Shown here: piece by piece, positions 40,057-48,765 of the stretch
Numbering within the stretch: position 1 is the stretch's first letter
Layout of the letters: each line of letters begins with the position of its first letter
Assembly (NCBI GenBank): GCA_017527065.1
Contig: JAFXQO010000036.1
Span: forward strand, 52,826 to 116,825
Direction of reading: 5' to 3'
From: Clostridia bacterium
Lineage (GTDB): Bacteria; Bacillota; Clostridia; Christensenellales; Aristaeellaceae
Length of the DNA: 64,000 nt
Position numbers and translations under genes: made by a program
Notes under the pieces: model-generated
Database searches by the model: none
What the model was told of the DNA's origin: nothing
The model's input: the letters and a program-made list of their open reading frames with translations, nothing else

Positions 40057-40977
40057 TCAGCCGTTGCCCGCCAGATCGGCGTCGTAGAAGATGTCTTCGA
40101 CCGTGCCGTCCAGCGCGTTGATCGTCGCGTGATAAGCGCCCCTGCCGGGTCCCTGATACCCGTCCTCGTCGTAGCCGAGGGAGAAGAAGAACGCGCAGCA
40201 GGGCAGCTCGTCATCGCCGAACAGACGGTACCATCCGCCTTCCTCCGAACTCGTCAGGCACGCCGACTGTTCCGGCGTGAAATTATAGCGCAGGGCAATC
40301 GCCTCGCGGGCAATCGTTTCCATTTCGGAAATGGAGAGCCTGGCGAGGCTCTTTGCCTTCTCCGCATCGCGCCGCTCTTTTTCCTGTTGCGCTTCGGCTT
40401 CGGCCTGATTGAACAGGACGCCGCCCTTGTTGGCGTCGACGCCGTTTTTCTGCGCGATCACTTCGGCCTTCATGACGTAGTAGTCGATCGCGTTGATCGA
40501 GCGCCTGCACTCGTCGCACATCTCCTGCAGCTGCTCCGCGCCCCAGGCCCGGCTGTCGAGGCCGCCTGTGGGCTCTCCGTCCCAGCTCCAGGCGGCGTCG
40601 GCCTTCCCGCCATTCACGGTCACGGTGTAGCGGCCCAGCACGTAGTTAAGCGGCCCGATGCCTTCGTAGCGCACTGTCTGATCCTCGATGTCGCGGGAAA
40701 AGTAGCTCAGCATTTCGGCGGACACGCCGTATTTCTGAAAGAGGGCGTCCTCAGCGAGCCGGGTCACATCGACCCGATTGGAGAACACCACCCCCGCCGC
40801 CAGCGCGGTGACGCTGAGGCAGACGGCGACGGCGGCCAGGACAAAGGCCCTTGAAATCCTTTTCACAGGTTTTTCCTCCTTCCGGACGGCGCAAAGCACC
40901 CTGCGGCGCTTCCGCTCATCCCAGACGAGCCCGGAAAGGTTCAGGTCGACGAGCTCCTGAAAATCATGATTCTTCAT
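40057..40977 (-). CDS. Anti-sigma-type single-span membrane protein
   Basis: A 306-residue protein with a cytoplasmic N-terminus (NLSGLVWDERKRRRVLCAV) that should bind the sigma factor, one helix at about 43-63 (AFVLAAVAVCLSVTALAAGV), and a large outside domain. The start overlaps the sigma gene's stop by 14 nt. The arrangement sigma then one-span membrane protein is the usual ECF-anti-sigma pair. The outside part has a central charged helix (QAEAEAQQEKERRDAEKAK) and a C-terminal beta-like region of PepSY flavour (ALDGTVEDIFYDADLAG). Signal unknown. Confidence 0.75.
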   Translation of the reverse strand: MKNHDFQELVDLNLSGLVWDERKRRRVLCAVRKEEKPVKRISRAFVLAAVAVCLSVTALAAGVVFSNRVDVTRLAEDALFQKYGVSAEMLSYFSRDIEDQTVRYEGIGPLNYVLGRYTVTVNGGKADAAWSWDGEPTGGLDSRAWGAEQLQEMCDECRRSINAIDYYVMKAEVIAQKNGVDANKGGVLFNQAEAEAQQEKERRDAEKAKSLARLSISEMETIAREAIALRYNFTPEQSACLTSSEEGGWYRLFGDDELPCCAFFFSLGYDEDGYQGPGRGAYHATINALDGTVEDIFYDADLAGNG

Positions 40978-41497
40978 CGTAATACCACTCCTTCAGCCTG
41001 TCCCGCAGCATGTCGTTGGCCCGGTTCAGCCTTGACCGGACCCGGCCCTCGGAGAGCCCCAGCGCGCCTGCGACCTCCTTCAGCTTCAGTCCTTCATAAT
41101 ACCGCAGCAGCACGACTTCGCGGTATTTCGCGGGAAGGCGCATGACCTCGGCCAGCACGGTGCCGTCCGGGAAAGCGAAATCGGCGGGTCTTTCGGGCAG
41201 CGATTCCAGCGGCGTCCGGCTCAGATGGCGGAACCACGCGGTTTTCAGCATGTCCCGGCATGTGTTGGCGCAGATCGCCGTCAGCCAGGTTTTTTCCGAG
41301 CTTTCCCCGCGATAGTCGTTGAGGTGCCGGTAAGCCTTGATGAATGTCTCCTGCACGGCGTCCTCCGCGAGATAGATGTCCTTCAGGTAGAGGGCGCTCA
41401 TTCTGAGAAGGCCGCTGCCGTACTGCTCCATGAGCCGGTCAAGCTCTGACCAGCTGTCCGATCGGTTCCCGTTAGGCACTGTACCAGCCCCTTTCAC
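40964..41497 (-). CDS. ECF RNA polymerase sigma factor
   Basis: A 177-residue sigma-70-family ECF factor. Region 2 covers residues 20-85 (LYLKDIYLAEDAVQETFIKAY binds core and the -10 region). Region 4 covers 115-170 (LPAKYREVVLLRYYEGLKLK and the HTH GALGLSEGRVRSRLNRANDM). It directs polymerase to a stress- or envelope-related regulon; the following membrane protein is the likely antagonist. No clear ECF-type autoregulatory promoter with correct spacing was found upstream. Confidence 0.93.
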   Translation of the reverse strand: MKGAGTVPNGNRSDSWSELDRLMEQYGSGLLRMSALYLKDIYLAEDAVQETFIKAYRHLNDYRGESSEKTWLTAICANTCRDMLKTAWFRHLSRTPLESLPERPADFAFPDGTVLAEVMRLPAKYREVVLLRYYEGLKLKEVAGALGLSEGRVRSRLNRANDMLRDRLKEWYYDEES

Positions 41498-41553
41498 CTA
41501 TTAGACGAGATAAAGGGGAAAAACTGCTGTTTTCCGCGGCGGACATAGAAAAT

Positions 41554-41590
41554 CCCCGCTCTCCCGGGGGAGGGCGGGGCGGGTTTTTTT
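41554..41590. terminator. Bidirectional terminator between the sigma operon and the RCC1 gene
   Basis: Stem CCCCGCTCTCCC / GGGGGAGGGCGGGG followed by TTTTTTT on the plus strand and ATTTTC on the minus strand. It most likely ends the leftward RCC1 transcript before the sigma gene. Confidence 0.65.
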
Positions 41591-41597
41591 ATGGCGC

Positions 41598-42983
41598 TCA
41601 GTGGGTGATGACCTGCTTGGGCGTGGGGGAATCGGTGGTGGTGCCGTCGCAGAGCTGGTAATACTTGTTCTGGCCCCAGACCCAGACGCTGCCGTCGTTT
41701 TTCAGGGCCACGCCGTGGCTCTGGCCGCAGTCGGCCATCTTCACGTCGTCCAAGATCTGAACGGGCGTTGACACGTTGCCCTTCTCGCCGTTGCCCACCT
41801 GGCCGCAGTCGTTCAGGCCGAACATCCACAGCGTTCCGTCGTTCTTCACGAAGCCCGCGGTCTCAACGCCGGCGAAGACGGACTTCACGTCCTCGGCGAC
41901 CTGCGTCCATTCATACACGGCCTTTTCCTCGCTGCCGGTGCCCAGCTGGCCGCGGTTGTTGCGGCCCACGGACCACACGGTGCCGTCGTTTTTGAGGGCC
42001 AGGGTGAATTCCTCGCCCAGGGCGAAGGAGGTCACGTCGGAGATGGTGGTGATCTGCGTCCAGGTGTCGACGGACTTCACGTCGTCGCCGTCGCCCAGGC
42101 CCAGCTGGCCGCGCTTGTTGTTGCCCGCGCCCCAGATGGTGCCGTCCTTCTTGATGATGATGGAGAACTCGCCGGCGGTGTACACGCTGGCCACGTCCTC
42201 GGCCACGGCCACGGGCTTCTCGGCTTCCTTGCCGTCAAAGCCGCCCAGCTGGCCCTTGCCGTTGTCGCCGGTGCCGTAGAGGGTGCCGTCCTCGGCCAGG
42301 GCGAAGGTCAGCGTGTCGCCCGGGGCGATGTCGATGATCTTCTCGCCGGTCTCAACCAGGCTCTTGGCAACGCCCGGCTCGTCGCGGCCCTGATGCGTGC
42401 CGTCGCCCAGCTGGCTGTTGTGGTTGCGGCCCCAGAGGTAGAGGGTGCCGTCCGTTCCGACGGCGGCGGTGTGCTTCTTGCCGGCGTCCACGGCGGCGAT
42501 GTCCTTCAGCACGGCCTGCACGGCCATGACGCAGGGATCCTTATAGGTGCCGGAGCCCACCTGGCCGAAGTCGTTCATGCCCCAGCCGCACAGCGTGCCG
42601 TCCGCCTGGATGGCCATGATGTAGTCGTAGCCGCTGGCGATGGCGACCCAGCCGTTGTCGTCCACTTCGATGTTCGAGGTGGCGCTGGTGAGGGTGGTCT
42701 TGGTATCGCTGGCGGTGCCGGTGCCGCCCACGCCAACGACCTTCATGCCGCTGGCGGACACCTCGGTGCCGGGCTCCTCGGTGGGCTTGGGTTCTTCAGT
42801 GACCTGGGGCTCCGCGGGCGCGTCGGTCGCCTCGGCGGGGGCCTCGGTGGGAGCCTCGGTGGGCGCTTCCGTGGGGGCCTGCGTCGGCGCGGCGGTGGGC
42901 TCGGGCTGGCTGGAGCTGCACGCGGTGAGCGCGAGCAGGCAGGCAGCCAGAAGCAGCGCCAGAATAACGCGAATGTGTTTCAT
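41598..42983 (-). CDS. RCC1-repeat lipoprotein
   Basis: A 461-residue surface lipoprotein. Lipobox LALTAC gives the lipid-bearing Cys at about 21. A low-complexity spacer of PTEAP repeats (about residues 25-65) leads to a seven-bladed RCC1-type propeller from residue 100 on: repeats such as TLYLWGRNHNSQLGDGTHQ and TVWSVGRNNRGQLGTGSEE follow every 50 residues. Start is set by AGGAGG 11 nt upstream. RCC1 propellers on bacterial surfaces bind proteins or polymers; no enzyme is implied. Partner unknown. Confidence 0.88.
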   Translation of the reverse strand: MKHIRVILALLLAACLLALTACSSSQPEPTAAPTQAPTEAPTEAPTEAPAEATDAPAEPQVTEEPKPTEEPGTEVSASGMKVVGVGGTGTASDTKTTLTSATSNIEVDDNGWVAIASGYDYIMAIQADGTLCGWGMNDFGQVGSGTYKDPCVMAVQAVLKDIAAVDAGKKHTAAVGTDGTLYLWGRNHNSQLGDGTHQGRDEPGVAKSLVETGEKIIDIAPGDTLTFALAEDGTLYGTGDNGKGQLGGFDGKEAEKPVAVAEDVASVYTAGEFSIIIKKDGTIWGAGNNKRGQLGLGDGDDVKSVDTWTQITTISDVTSFALGEEFTLALKNDGTVWSVGRNNRGQLGTGSEEKAVYEWTQVAEDVKSVFAGVETAGFVKNDGTLWMFGLNDCGQVGNGEKGNVSTPVQILDDVKMADCGQSHGVALKNDGSVWVWGQNKYYQLCDGTTTDSPTPKQVITH

Positions 42984-43274
42984 AATTGTCGTAACCTCCT
43001 TGCGAAAAAGATGATCGGGGAATCGAGAGGGCGACTCCCTGAACCTATGTTGACAGTATAGCACAAAACGCCGGATTTGGGGATATGTTTTTTTCGTTTT
43101 TTGAGCCTTTCCTTATATTTTTTTTTGCCCCGGGCGGGCAAAGGGCGGCCGCGGATCGTTCAAGCGCGAAAAACAGCGTTTTCCCGCATGTAATCATTTG
43201 GAGGAAATCCAAGGGCGATTCAGACAAAACGGGCCTTTCATTGACAGTAAATCCTCTAAAAACAAAATTCAATG

Positions 43275-43303
43275 TTGACAATAGCACACGTATATGTTAA
43301 TAT
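43275..43303 (+). promoter_or_regulatory. Promoter of the second sugar ABC locus
   Basis: TTGACA (43275-43280), 17-bp spacer, TAATAT (43298-43303), followed by a leader of about 100 nt. A second TTGACA occurs 35 bp upstream (about 43241) without a paired -10. Confidence 0.7.
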
Positions 43304-43409
43304 TTATGAGCAGTCAAATGCGCCCAAACCGGTTCGCCGTTTTGGCCTGTGAAGCCTATGGCAGGCGAAAAGCCTGTTTAGGAAATATATCAATCAGGAG
43401 GTTCTCCAC

Positions 43410-45071
43410 ATGAAGAAGACATTGGTTTCCCTTCTGCTGGCGTTCGTACTGGTGATGACGAGCGTCGCGGCTCTGGCCGTCGACCTGCCCCCCATCCCCG
43501 AGAAGTACGATCTGCCGATCAGCGACGGCTCCGTGCCGCAGCTGAGCATCTACATGGGCACCGAGGCCGGCTACGAGAAGGCCTACCTCACCTATGACGA
43601 GCACGTCGCCATCAAAGAGTGGGAAGCGAAGACCGGCATGGATTTCACCTTCATCCATCCGCCGCTCAACGACAACGGTGAGTTCTTCAACACCACCATC
43701 GCTTCCGGCGACCTGCCGGACATCTGGGTTACCAGCAACTGGAACAGCTACTACATCGGCGGCACCGAGGGCGCCATCGCCGACGGCATCCTGGTTGACC
43801 TGAACCCCTACATCGAGAAGTACGGCTACTACTACCTGACCGAGGCTCACACCAACTGGGACGAGACCGCGGCGGCCAACTTCAAGACCGACAGCGGCAT
43901 GTATCGTTTCGGCGCTGCCTCCCAGCGCGTGCCCGTTCTGGGCCAGCAGCACACCGGCATGGTCATCCGTGAGGATCTGCTGGACGAGCTGGATCTGGAC
44001 GTGCCCGAGACCATCGATCAGATCCATGACGTGCTGGTCGCCATGAAGGGCGTCGAAGGCGTCGTGACCCCCCTGGCTCTTGAGAAGCTGGATTCCGGCT
44101 ACTATTCTTCTGGCGACTACCTGGCCGCTTGGGCTGGTGTCACCACCAACGGCTTCATGCTGAACGAAGAGGGCAAGGTCACCTACGCTCAGCTCGAGCC
44201 CGGCTACAAGGATTGGCTGGCCATGATGAAGCAGTGGTATCAGGAAGGCCTGATCGACACTGACTGCATGACCCGTACCCACTCCGACGCTGAGGCCATG
44301 GTCACCTCCGGCCAGTCCGTCATGTGCGCCATCGGCAACTGGGAGACCCAGGAAGACATCGCCGTCGGCAAGGCCGGCACCAACAACGAAGACTTCAACC
44401 TGATCGGCCTGACCGCGCCCGCCAAGGACGAGGATTCCATCGGCGAGATCAACGGCTTCGCCCGTCCGATCGTCAACGGTGAGAATGGCCAGTATTGGGG
44501 CATCTCCACCACCAACCCGAACCCCGTTGAGTCCTTCAAGGCCCTCGACTGGCTGTACAGCTACGAAGGCACCGAGCTGATGGTCTTCGGCCCCGAAAAG
44601 GCGATCGACCAGCTGCACAAGGACAAGGGCGAGGAAGTCGTCATCCACTGGACCAACCCCGACGGCACCCGTCAGTTCTCCGACTACATCCTGAAGAACC
44701 CCGAGCTGGAGTACAACTCCATCCGCTACATCTACACCATCCAGGGTCTCTCCTCTGAGTACGCCTCCGAGATGGAGTACATGCAGTATGGCGAGCCCTG
44801 CAACGCGCAGTGCTGGGAAGCCTGGACCAAGTACGCCGACAGCAGCCGCCATGTGCCGAGCACCATCTCTCTGACGGCTGACGAGGCGACCATCCGCATG
44901 CCCATCGTCACCAACGTGCAGACCTTCGTTTGGGAGAAGGCCTACAACATCATCTTCGGCGACGACACCGTTGACAACTGGGATTCCTACATGGAGCAGG
45001 TCAAGGCCCTCGGCATTGACGACGCCATCAAGGTCACTCAGGATGCCACCGATCGTTGGAACGCCCGTTAA
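43410..45071 (+). CDS. Extracellular sugar-binding protein
   Basis: A 553-residue substrate-binding protein for the permeases at 45284-47190. Signal sequence MKKTLVSLLLAFVLVMTSVAALA without a lipobox cysteine; mature start near VDLPPIPEK. The CUT1/LplA-type fold shows in KTGMDFTFIHPP, IASGDLPDIWVTSNW, and the C-terminal WDSYMEQVKALGIDDAIKV. RBS AGGAGG. The codon choice is highly uniform (GGC, CTG, AAC), as in strongly expressed genes. It is followed by a terminator hairpin, so binding protein message probably exceeds permease message. Confidence 0.88.
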   Translation: MKKTLVSLLLAFVLVMTSVAALAVDLPPIPEKYDLPISDGSVPQLSIYMGTEAGYEKAYLTYDEHVAIKEWEAKTGMDFTFIHPPLNDNGEFFNTTIASGDLPDIWVTSNWNSYYIGGTEGAIADGILVDLNPYIEKYGYYYLTEAHTNWDETAAANFKTDSGMYRFGAASQRVPVLGQQHTGMVIREDLLDELDLDVPETIDQIHDVLVAMKGVEGVVTPLALEKLDSGYYSSGDYLAAWAGVTTNGFMLNEEGKVTYAQLEPGYKDWLAMMKQWYQEGLIDTDCMTRTHSDAEAMVTSGQSVMCAIGNWETQEDIAVGKAGTNNEDFNLIGLTAPAKDEDSIGEINGFARPIVNGENGQYWGISTTNPNPVESFKALDWLYSYEGTELMVFGPEKAIDQLHKDKGEEVVIHWTNPDGTRQFSDYILKNPELEYNSIRYIYTIQGLSSEYASEMEYMQYGEPCNAQCWEAWTKYADSSRHVPSTISLTADEATIRMPIVTNVQTFVWEKAYNIIFGDDTVDNWDSYMEQVKALGIDDAIKVTQDATDRWNAR

Positions 45072-45111
45072 TCAGCTGGAAACAGCGATTGACTTTCCCG
45101 CGTAACCCCGT

Positions 45112-45145
45112 GCGAGGGCCCGGCAAAGGCCGGACCCTCGCTTTT
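45112..45145 (+). terminator. Hairpin terminator after the binding protein
   Basis: Stem GCGAGGGCCCGGC / GGCCGGACCCTCGC around an AAA loop, then TTTTC. Partial termination would give more binding protein than permease. Confidence 0.7.
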
Positions 45146-45283
45146 CAAAATCGGGCCCGAACAGGGCGCGTATGACCAGCGTCATAACGCATGGAAACTG
45201 CCTCGCGCGATCATCCATTGCGGTTTATGCGCGGGCAGGATTATAATCCTCTGGAAACTGAAATCACTTCGGGGGGAGATTCC

Positions 45284-46246
45284 ATGAGCCAGACAAAGAC
45301 CTCCGGACTCGATGTCCGCCAGGGATACAAGGAGAAGAACTGGTTTGTCCGGCTGGGCGATAACATCAAGTCGCATCCGTGGCTTTATCTGATGTTCCTG
45401 CCTGTGCTGGCTTATTACATCATCTTTCACTATTGGCCGATGTACGGCATCATCATTGCCTTCAAGGACTTCAAGCCCATGAAAGGCATCTTCGGGAGCG
45501 AGTGGGTTGGCTTGGCCAAATTCACCGAATTCCTGAACGGCCCCTACCTGTGGCGCCTTGTGCGCAACACCCTTGGCATCAACCTTGGCATGCTCGTCTT
45601 CGGGTTCCCGCTGCCGATTCTCTTTGCGCTGATCCTGAATGAGTGCCGCTCGGTGAAATTCCGCAAAGTGGTGCAGACCGTCACCTACATGCCCCACTTC
45701 GTTTCCTCCGTGGTCGTGTGCGCGCTGATGATCATCTTCTGCCGCTCGACCGGTATCATCACCAACCTCTTAACGGTCTTTGGGGTTCCGAAGACGAACC
45801 TGCTGGCGGTACCCCGCTATTTCAAGACCCTTTACATTTGCATGAACATCTGGCAGGAACTGGGCTGGGATTCCATCATCTTCTTCGCCGCGTTGACCAG
45901 CATCGACGCCTCGCTCTACGAGGCCGCCACGGTGGACGGCGCGGGCCGCTGGCAGCAGATGTGGCACGTGACCTTGCCCGGCATCGCCCCCACCATCATC
46001 ATCCTGCTGATCCTGCGCATCGGCAACCTGATGAGCTTGGGCTGGGATCGCATCTTCCTGCTGTACAGTGAGATCGTATACGAAACGGCCGACGTCATTT
46101 CCACTTACGTCTACCGCATGGGCTTACAGCGCATGCAGTATTCCTACGCCGCGGCCGTGGGCCTCATGAACTCCGCCATCAACATCATCCTCCTGCTCTC
46201 CACGAACGCCCTGTCGCGCAAGATCACCGAGAGCAGCTTGTGGTAA
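45284..46246 (+). CDS. Sugar ABC transporter permease (LplB type)
   Basis: A 320-residue permease. Start MSQTKTSGLD is chosen for GGGGGGAG 6 nt upstream. Helix 1 region WLYLMFLPVLAYYIIFHYWP; EAA loop LYEAATVDGAGRWQQMWHVTLPG near residue 210. Closely resembles the permease at 31728, indicating the two importers are paralogues. It pairs with the permease 14 nt downstream; no ATPase gene lies nearby. Confidence 0.93.
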   Translation: MSQTKTSGLDVRQGYKEKNWFVRLGDNIKSHPWLYLMFLPVLAYYIIFHYWPMYGIIIAFKDFKPMKGIFGSEWVGLAKFTEFLNGPYLWRLVRNTLGINLGMLVFGFPLPILFALILNECRSVKFRKVVQTVTYMPHFVSSVVVCALMIIFCRSTGIITNLLTVFGVPKTNLLAVPRYFKTLYICMNIWQELGWDSIIFFAALTSIDASLYEAATVDGAGRWQQMWHVTLPGIAPTIIILLILRIGNLMSLGWDRIFLLYSEIVYETADVISTYVYRMGLQRMQYSYAAAVGLMNSAINIILLLSTNALSRKITESSLW

Positions 46247-46260
46247 GGGGGGTGCGAAAA

Positions 46261-47190
46261 ATGAGTAAAGTCAATATCGCCTCCGGCGGCATCCGCCGCG
46301 AAAACCGCATCAGGACCAGCACCGGGGACAAGATTACCAGCACCGTGATCTATGTCATCATGAGTCTCCTCATGCTGGTGTCTTTCTACCCGCTGTATTA
46401 CTGCGTGGTTGCCTCCTTCTCGGACGCGAAGGCCATCCTGGCCAACACCAAGCCGCTGGTGGCCCCCATCCAGCCCTTTACCTTCCACGGCTATCAGCTG
46501 GCCGTGAAAAACGCAGGCATTCCGCTGGGTTTCCGCAACACTGTGTCCTACGTGGTGCTGGGCACCCTGATGAGCCTGAGCGTGACCATGCTGGGCGCAT
46601 TCTGCGTATCCCGCAAGTATTTCTTCATCCGCAACATCGCCATGAAGCTGATCTTGGTCACCATGTTCTTCTCCGGCGGCATCATCCCGCTGTTCTTCGT
46701 GGTGCGCTGGACCGGCATCTACGACACATGGTGGGCGTTCACGCTGCCGTACCTGGTGAGCAGCTATAACCTCATCATCATGCGCACGTTCTTCCTGGGC
46801 ATCCCCGATTCGCTGGAGGAAGCGGCTCTGCTGGATGGCGCGAACGAGCTGCAGATCTTCTTCCACGTGATCATTCCCCTGTCCACCGCCGTCATCGCGG
46901 TCATCGCCATGTACTACGGCGTGGGCCTGTGGAACAGCTGGTATCAGTCCATGATGTTCCAGCGCAAGAAGACGCTGTGGCCGCTGCAGATGTTCCTGCG
47001 CGAGGTGCTTATTCAACAGAACGAAACCTCGCAGTCTACAGATATGTCTCAGATGTCCGCTGAGGCCTTCGACCGCGAACTGGTCAAGTACTGCATCATC
47101 ATCATTTCCACCGTCCCGATCCTGGTCATCTATCCGTTCCTGCAGCGCTACTTCGTGAAGGGCGTCATGATCGGCGCCATCAAGGGCTGA
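46261..47190 (+). CDS. Sugar ABC transporter permease (YtcP type)
   Basis: A 309-residue permease starting at MSKVNIASGG, with GGGGGG 8 nt upstream. EAA loop: SLEEAALLDGANELQIFFHVI (about 185-205). The C-terminal FLQRYFVKGVMIGAIKG matches the 32686 permease almost word for word, again showing paralogy. It completes the importer that supplies the following GH4 enzyme. Confidence 0.93.
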   Translation: MSKVNIASGGIRRENRIRTSTGDKITSTVIYVIMSLLMLVSFYPLYYCVVASFSDAKAILANTKPLVAPIQPFTFHGYQLAVKNAGIPLGFRNTVSYVVLGTLMSLSVTMLGAFCVSRKYFFIRNIAMKLILVTMFFSGGIIPLFFVVRWTGIYDTWWAFTLPYLVSSYNLIIMRTFFLGIPDSLEEAALLDGANELQIFFHVIIPLSTAVIAVIAMYYGVGLWNSWYQSMMFQRKKTLWPLQMFLREVLIQQNETSQSTDMSQMSAEAFDRELVKYCIIIISTVPILVIYPFLQRYFVKGVMIGAIKG

Positions 47191-47233
47191 GCGCTTCAGA
47201 AAATACCGCCAAGAGCAAAGGGAGGAGTTAACC

Positions 47234-48670
47234 ATGCCAAAGATTACGTTTATGGGCGCCGGATCGACTGTGTTCTCCAAAAATGTGCTGGGCGACTGCA
47301 TGCTCTCCAAACCCCTCGAGGACAGTGTGATTTCCCTCTACGACATCGACCCCAAACGGCTTGAAGAATCCCGCCACATGCTGACCGCCATCAACAACAA
47401 CCTGGGCGGCAAGGCGAAAATCGAGGCCTACTGCGGCGTCGAGAACCGCAAGGAGGCGCTCAAGGGCGCGAATTACGTGGTCAACGCCATCCAGGTGGGC
47501 GGCTACGATCCCTGCACCATCACCGATTTCGAGGTGCCGAAAAAGTACGGCCTGCGCCAGACCATCGCCGACACCCTGGGCATCGGCGGCATCTTCCGCG
47601 CCCTGCGCACCATCCCGGTCATGCTGGACTTCGCGCATGACATGGAAGAGGTCTGCCCCAACGCCTGGTTCCTCAACTACACCAATCCCATGGCCATGCT
47701 GACCGGCGCGATGCTGCGCATGACCGGCGTGAAGACCGTGGGCCTGTGCCACAGCGTGCAGGTGTGCGCCTCCACGCTGCTGAACGAGCTGAACATGGAG
47801 TATGACGACTCCGTTCAGTGGAAGATCGCCGGCATCAACCACCAGGCGTGGCTGCTGGAGCTCACAAAGAACGGCGAGGACCTGTATCCCGAGGTGAAGC
47901 GCCGTGCGCTCCTCAAGAACGCCGGCAAGCTCCCCCAGCCCACCGTCGAGGAAATGCTGGCCAAGGCGAAGAAGCGCTTCGGCGACGAGCCCATCCCGCC
48001 GGAGTTCGTGGCGCGCATCCAGAAGATGCACGACGACTACGAGCAGAAGGGCATCCACGGCGACATGGTGCGCCTGGAGCTCATGCGCCGCTTCGGCTAT
48101 TACATCACCGAGTCCTCCGAGCACAACGCGGAATACACGCCCTATTTCATCAAGAGCCAGTATCCCGAGCTGATCGAGCAGTTCAACGTGCCGCTGGACG
48201 AGTATCCGCGCCGCTGCATCCGCCAGATCAAGAACTGGGAGGAGCGCGAGGCCAAGGTGTTCGCCGACCCGCATCTCAGCCACACCCGCACCCGCGAGTA
48301 CGCCAGCTACATCATGGAGGCCATGGAGACCAACGTGCCCTACAAGATCGGCGGCAACGTGCTCAACAACGGCCTGATCACCAACCTGCCGCGCAACGCC
48401 TGCGTCGAGGTGCCCTGCATGGTGGACGCCTCCGGCGTCACACCCTGCTACATCGGCGACCTGCCCGAGCAGTGCGCGGCCCTGAACCGCACCAACATCA
48501 ACTGCCAGCTGCTGACCATCGAGGCGGCGCGCACCCTGAAGAAGGACTACATCTACCAGGCCGCCATGCTGGATCCCCACACCTCCAGCGAGCTGCCCAT
48601 CGACAAGATCGTGGCCCTGTGCGACGACCTCATCGAGGCCCATGGCGACTGGCTGCCGCATTTCGAATAA
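47234..48670 (+). CDS. melA: GH4 alpha-galactosidase-type glycosidase
   Basis: A 478-residue NAD- and manganese-dependent hydrolase. NAD site FMGAGSTVFSKNVLGD (residues 6-21), metal and catalytic segments LNYTNPMAM, GLCHSVQVC (Cys-His metal ligands, about 176), and GINHQAWLLEL (about 205). These are typical of MelA-type alpha-galactosidases of GH4; alpha-galacturonidases are close relatives and cannot be excluded. It is intracellular and follows the importer by 43 nt (RBS GGAGGAG). Together they take up and cleave alpha-galactosides or galacturonides. Confidence 0.9.
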   Translation: MPKITFMGAGSTVFSKNVLGDCMLSKPLEDSVISLYDIDPKRLEESRHMLTAINNNLGGKAKIEAYCGVENRKEALKGANYVVNAIQVGGYDPCTITDFEVPKKYGLRQTIADTLGIGGIFRALRTIPVMLDFAHDMEEVCPNAWFLNYTNPMAMLTGAMLRMTGVKTVGLCHSVQVCASTLLNELNMEYDDSVQWKIAGINHQAWLLELTKNGEDLYPEVKRRALLKNAGKLPQPTVEEMLAKAKKRFGDEPIPPEFVARIQKMHDDYEQKGIHGDMVRLELMRRFGYYITESSEHNAEYTPYFIKSQYPELIEQFNVPLDEYPRRCIRQIKNWEEREAKVFADPHLSHTRTREYASYIMEAMETNVPYKIGGNVLNNGLITNLPRNACVEVPCMVDASGVTPCYIGDLPEQCAALNRTNINCQLLTIEAARTLKKDYIYQAAMLDPHTSSELPIDKIVALCDDLIEAHGDWLPHFE

Positions 48671-48694
48671 GCAACGGCTTTCTCCAACAAAGGC

Positions 48695-48724
48695 GGCCGC
48701 CGGAGGCGTTTCCGGCGGCCGTTT
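48695..48724 (+). terminator. Terminator of the GH4 locus
   Basis: Perfect 9-bp stem GGCCGCCGG / CCGGCGGCC with an 8-nt loop, followed by GTTTTCTC. Confidence 0.75.
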
Positions 48725-48765
48725 TCTCATTGACAAACGCGCGAAAGGGTGCGACAATAGGAGCG

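Noticed and set aside
41498-41545. ECF-type promoter (GGAAAAC and CGTC) before the sigma gene
   Set aside because: The spacing between the two elements is about 21 bp instead of about 16, so it is not supported.
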